From: Amphimedon queenslandica
Taxonomy: Eukaryota > Porifera > Demospongiae > Haplosclerida > Niphatidae
Assembly: GCF_000090795.2 (NCBI RefSeq)
Contig: NW_003546487.1
Coordinates: 78,753-100,181, forward strand
Length of the DNA: 21,429 bases
Direction of reading: 5' to 3'
The notes beneath the pieces were generated by a model. It saw only the letters and a program-made list of their open reading frames with translations, ran no database searches and was not told the origin of the DNA. Shown here in pieces: positions 19,389-21,429 of the stretch. Made by a program: the position numbers and the translations under genes. The first letter of the stretch is position 1. Every line of letters starts with the position of its first letter.

Positions 19389-19692
19389 AAACAAATTTAG
19401 CACATGCAGTCACAAGATCATGTAAATTAGTAGCTTTGTAATATTTATCATGAACATAACCATTACTAGAGACAACTTTTTACAAAGACATTTTATATTG
19501 CTCTAATACTATTATTAACAGCGAATCTAATCTAGATTTATATAAATCACAAGTGGTCGGTATTTTAGTTTTAAAATAGTCACACTCACATCAAATTTAC
19601 AATATATATAAAAGTTACTTTGTTATAACATTAAGTTTTGTGACACATATTGAATGTAATGGTGCAGGTTCCAGAATGTATTCCATCATCTC
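19389..19692. other. Convergent gap between MSH5 and receptor C
   Basis: 304 bp between the MSH5 stop and the receptor C stop. It is AT-rich, and presumably holds the 3' ends of both transcripts. I see no gene, repeat or clear AATAAA pair in it. Confidence 0.5.
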
Positions 19693-21429
19693 TTAAACAA
19701 TTGAAGTCTTTGTCAATTTCCTTGCTTTGGTTCGTAGGCTTTTAACAGAGTGCCATTTAATTATAAAGTTTAGGATACTCAATGGGACTAAACCTATCAG
19801 TATGTAGCTGATAGCATTCAAGTAAGGATTGTATATCTTATCAAAAGTTCCCCTGTCACACTTTCCAGGGACATGACCAAATGCCTCGCATTCAAAGTAT
19901 TGCGTTAAAGCTGCTTTAAACTCGTTAGATTTTGCTACAGCACCACTTGTGTTCCCCAGTATGTATACACCAAAGATCACAAAGGATATGATTACCATTA
20001 CAATCTTCTTTTCTGCAGTGGTGAGACTTATACTTTGTTGGTTAATTTTGAACGAGCTCTAAAAAAATAATTACAAAAAGTCTTTTTAATGAATTATAAA
20101 TTTTCGTTACCCTTCTTATGGTCCAAAATATTATGATGAGCATGATGACTCCAGCAGCAACCAGTACGTCCATTGGAAGTGTAGTAGAATAGAACCACAT
20201 GTCACCACTGCTTATGCAGAGTGTGGTGGGAAAGCGATATATGTTGTATCCGAATCTCTCAACAGTGAGGCTGATTATAACAGCTGGCAATGGAATTACC
20301 AGGCCTTTAGTATAAGTATATAAAGATCATATCAAAATAATTTATTTTACTTACATAAAGTCACGACTGTTATGAATATGTACTTGTTGTAGCCCATGTT
20401 TTCAAAATTTTTTGCTTGAAAGGGAAACAGGATTTTGTGGAAAATGATGACACCATAAAAGAACCACCACAATACCATGTTCAAGGTATTGTATTGAAAT
20501 ATCACTCCTGCATATGAGTAATACATTTAAGGCCTTTTCACACTGGCACAAGTAATGCGCATTGATGCGCATTAATCGTGTTCACACTAGAGTGGTTTTC
20601 AATTAATGCGCATCACCCTTGCTTCACCTCCAGAGGTGGATTAATGTGAAGTGATGCGCTTCGATCAATGTAAACCAATGGCAACAAGAACACAAAATGA
20701 TACATAATTCAGCTGCTAGTACAGTGTGAACAAGATCAATGCGCATTGTTTCAGCTGTATCAACAAAGCGCAAAGCGTTTTGAAAACTGTGCCAGTGTGA
20801 AAAGGCCTTTAATGGTAACTCTGCTATGCGTTTTACCTGAAAATTTACAGAAAGGTGTTGGATTCTCAAGTGTCTCCAATAGACTAACTGAACTGCAGTA
20901 TAATCCATTCCGATCAATAGCAGTTATGATTAGTACTATTTCTAAATATGTTATTTAGTGTATGGTATATGGAAGCAATTTTTATAGTGAACTTCTTACC
21001 TAATACAATCATATTTATGATTATGAAAAACACAAGTATAGTCGGGTATGTCAACCTAATGTATCATGGGAATTATAAAGAATTAGCTCGAGTAAAGAAG
21101 CATCTTACATTATCTTGTATTCCTTGATAGCAAAGATAATAGTAACAATGGAGATAACAAAAGCTATGCTGGTTGCAGCTATTTCAGAGTAAAGCATTAT
21201 TAGTGTGTCCGAATGAGAGCTTTGTTCAAAACTGTCACATCTTGGCTCACAGATTAAATCTGTTTTAACAAAGTCTTCCCTGCACACTATGTTGTTAGTC
21301 CCATTCAGCATGCTTGCACTTGGAGTTGTATCAGTTTCAGAAGAATCATTGGCAGCTATATCAAATTACAATTTGTAGTAACAAATAAAATTTTTGTCAT
21401 ACCATTTGGTAGTGTAGAACAATCAGGTA
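19693..21429 (-). CDS. Receptor C: Frizzled/Smoothened-like 7TM receptor, 5' partial
   Basis: Minus-strand exons: 21429-21403 (partial, end of exon 3), 21355-21109, 21055-21000, 20941-20837, 20507-20355, 20304-20111, 20058-19693. They keep the phases of A and B, and the visible reading is open. It starts at the last cysteine of the extracellular domain (PDCSTLPNG), then has the CREDF and CEPRC linker, seven membrane segments, the outer-loop pair [14 protein letters not shown], and a short tail ending KTSIV, a class I PDZ-type ending (S-x-V). The tail after TM7 reads KWHSVKSLRTKA, so KTxxxW is again not intact. It lies outside MSH5 and is the most diverged of the three. A TIR element sits in the intron between exons 6 and 7. 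Confidence 0.75.
20527..20811. mobile_element. PIF/Harbinger-like MITE (279 bp) in a receptor C intron
   Basis: Perfect 21-bp terminal inverted repeats (20530-20550 and 20788-20808), starting AGGCCTTTTCACACTGG, are flanked by TTA on both sides (20527-20529 and 20809-20811). A 3-bp TTA/TWA duplication with such ends is typical of PIF/Harbinger elements. The interior repeats AATGCGCATT palindromes and has no transposase. A and B lack it in the matching intron. Confidence 0.85.

Noticed and set aside
20624..20917. Minus-strand open frame joining the MITE and exon 6 of receptor C
   Set aside because: Most of it is MITE sequence read in by chance; only the end is true receptor exon.
1..21429. tRNA or rRNA genes
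   Set aside because: I saw no cloverleaf with conserved A and B boxes and no rRNA-like stretch; not exhaustively searched.

Overview
The window looks like animal nuclear DNA, most likely from a demosponge such as Amphimedon or a relative. It is AT-rich. Its genes are densely packed and split by many very short GT-AG introns (down to 42 nt). They include a Kelch/coiled-coil/TKL-kinase gene, an orthologue of the meiotic gene MSH5, and a family of Frizzled/Smoothened-like receptors. The species call is inference; the eukaryotic gene structures are read directly from the sequence.

Layout: (1) 53-1916 (+) is the 3' part of a Kelch-kinase gene. (2) After a 128-bp gap holding two CACGTG E-boxes, 2045-19388 (+) is a complete 27-exon MSH5 gene. 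I could join it end to end; it gives 837 aa, close to the usual length. (3) MSH5 intron 20 (6931-17220, 10.3 kb) holds two antisense receptor genes, A (8206-11027) and B (13046-15993), in a head-to-tail duplication of about 5 kb per unit. A third paralogue, C (19693 to the right edge), lies just downstream and convergent with MSH5.

Receptors A, B and C share a nine-exon plan: a hydrophobic N-terminal exon, a cysteine-rich domain with ten cysteines split over two exons, then seven membrane segments. A has a 4-bp frameshift between the cysteine-rich domain and TM1, so it is probably a pseudogene. B is open but has lost its conserved C-terminal tail by a frameshift. The visible part of C is intact. 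Each duplicated unit also carries a decayed promoter-plus-exon-1 relic at its left end, so the array was once larger.

The non-coding part is dominated by satellite-like tandem arrays of about 175-188 bp that share a core (AGAAAGTTTGAGCTG), and by short terminal-inverted-repeat elements. Two of those elements can be compared with an uninterrupted site in the sister unit. The genes do not form an operon-like pathway; the interest lies in the nested duplication and its decay.
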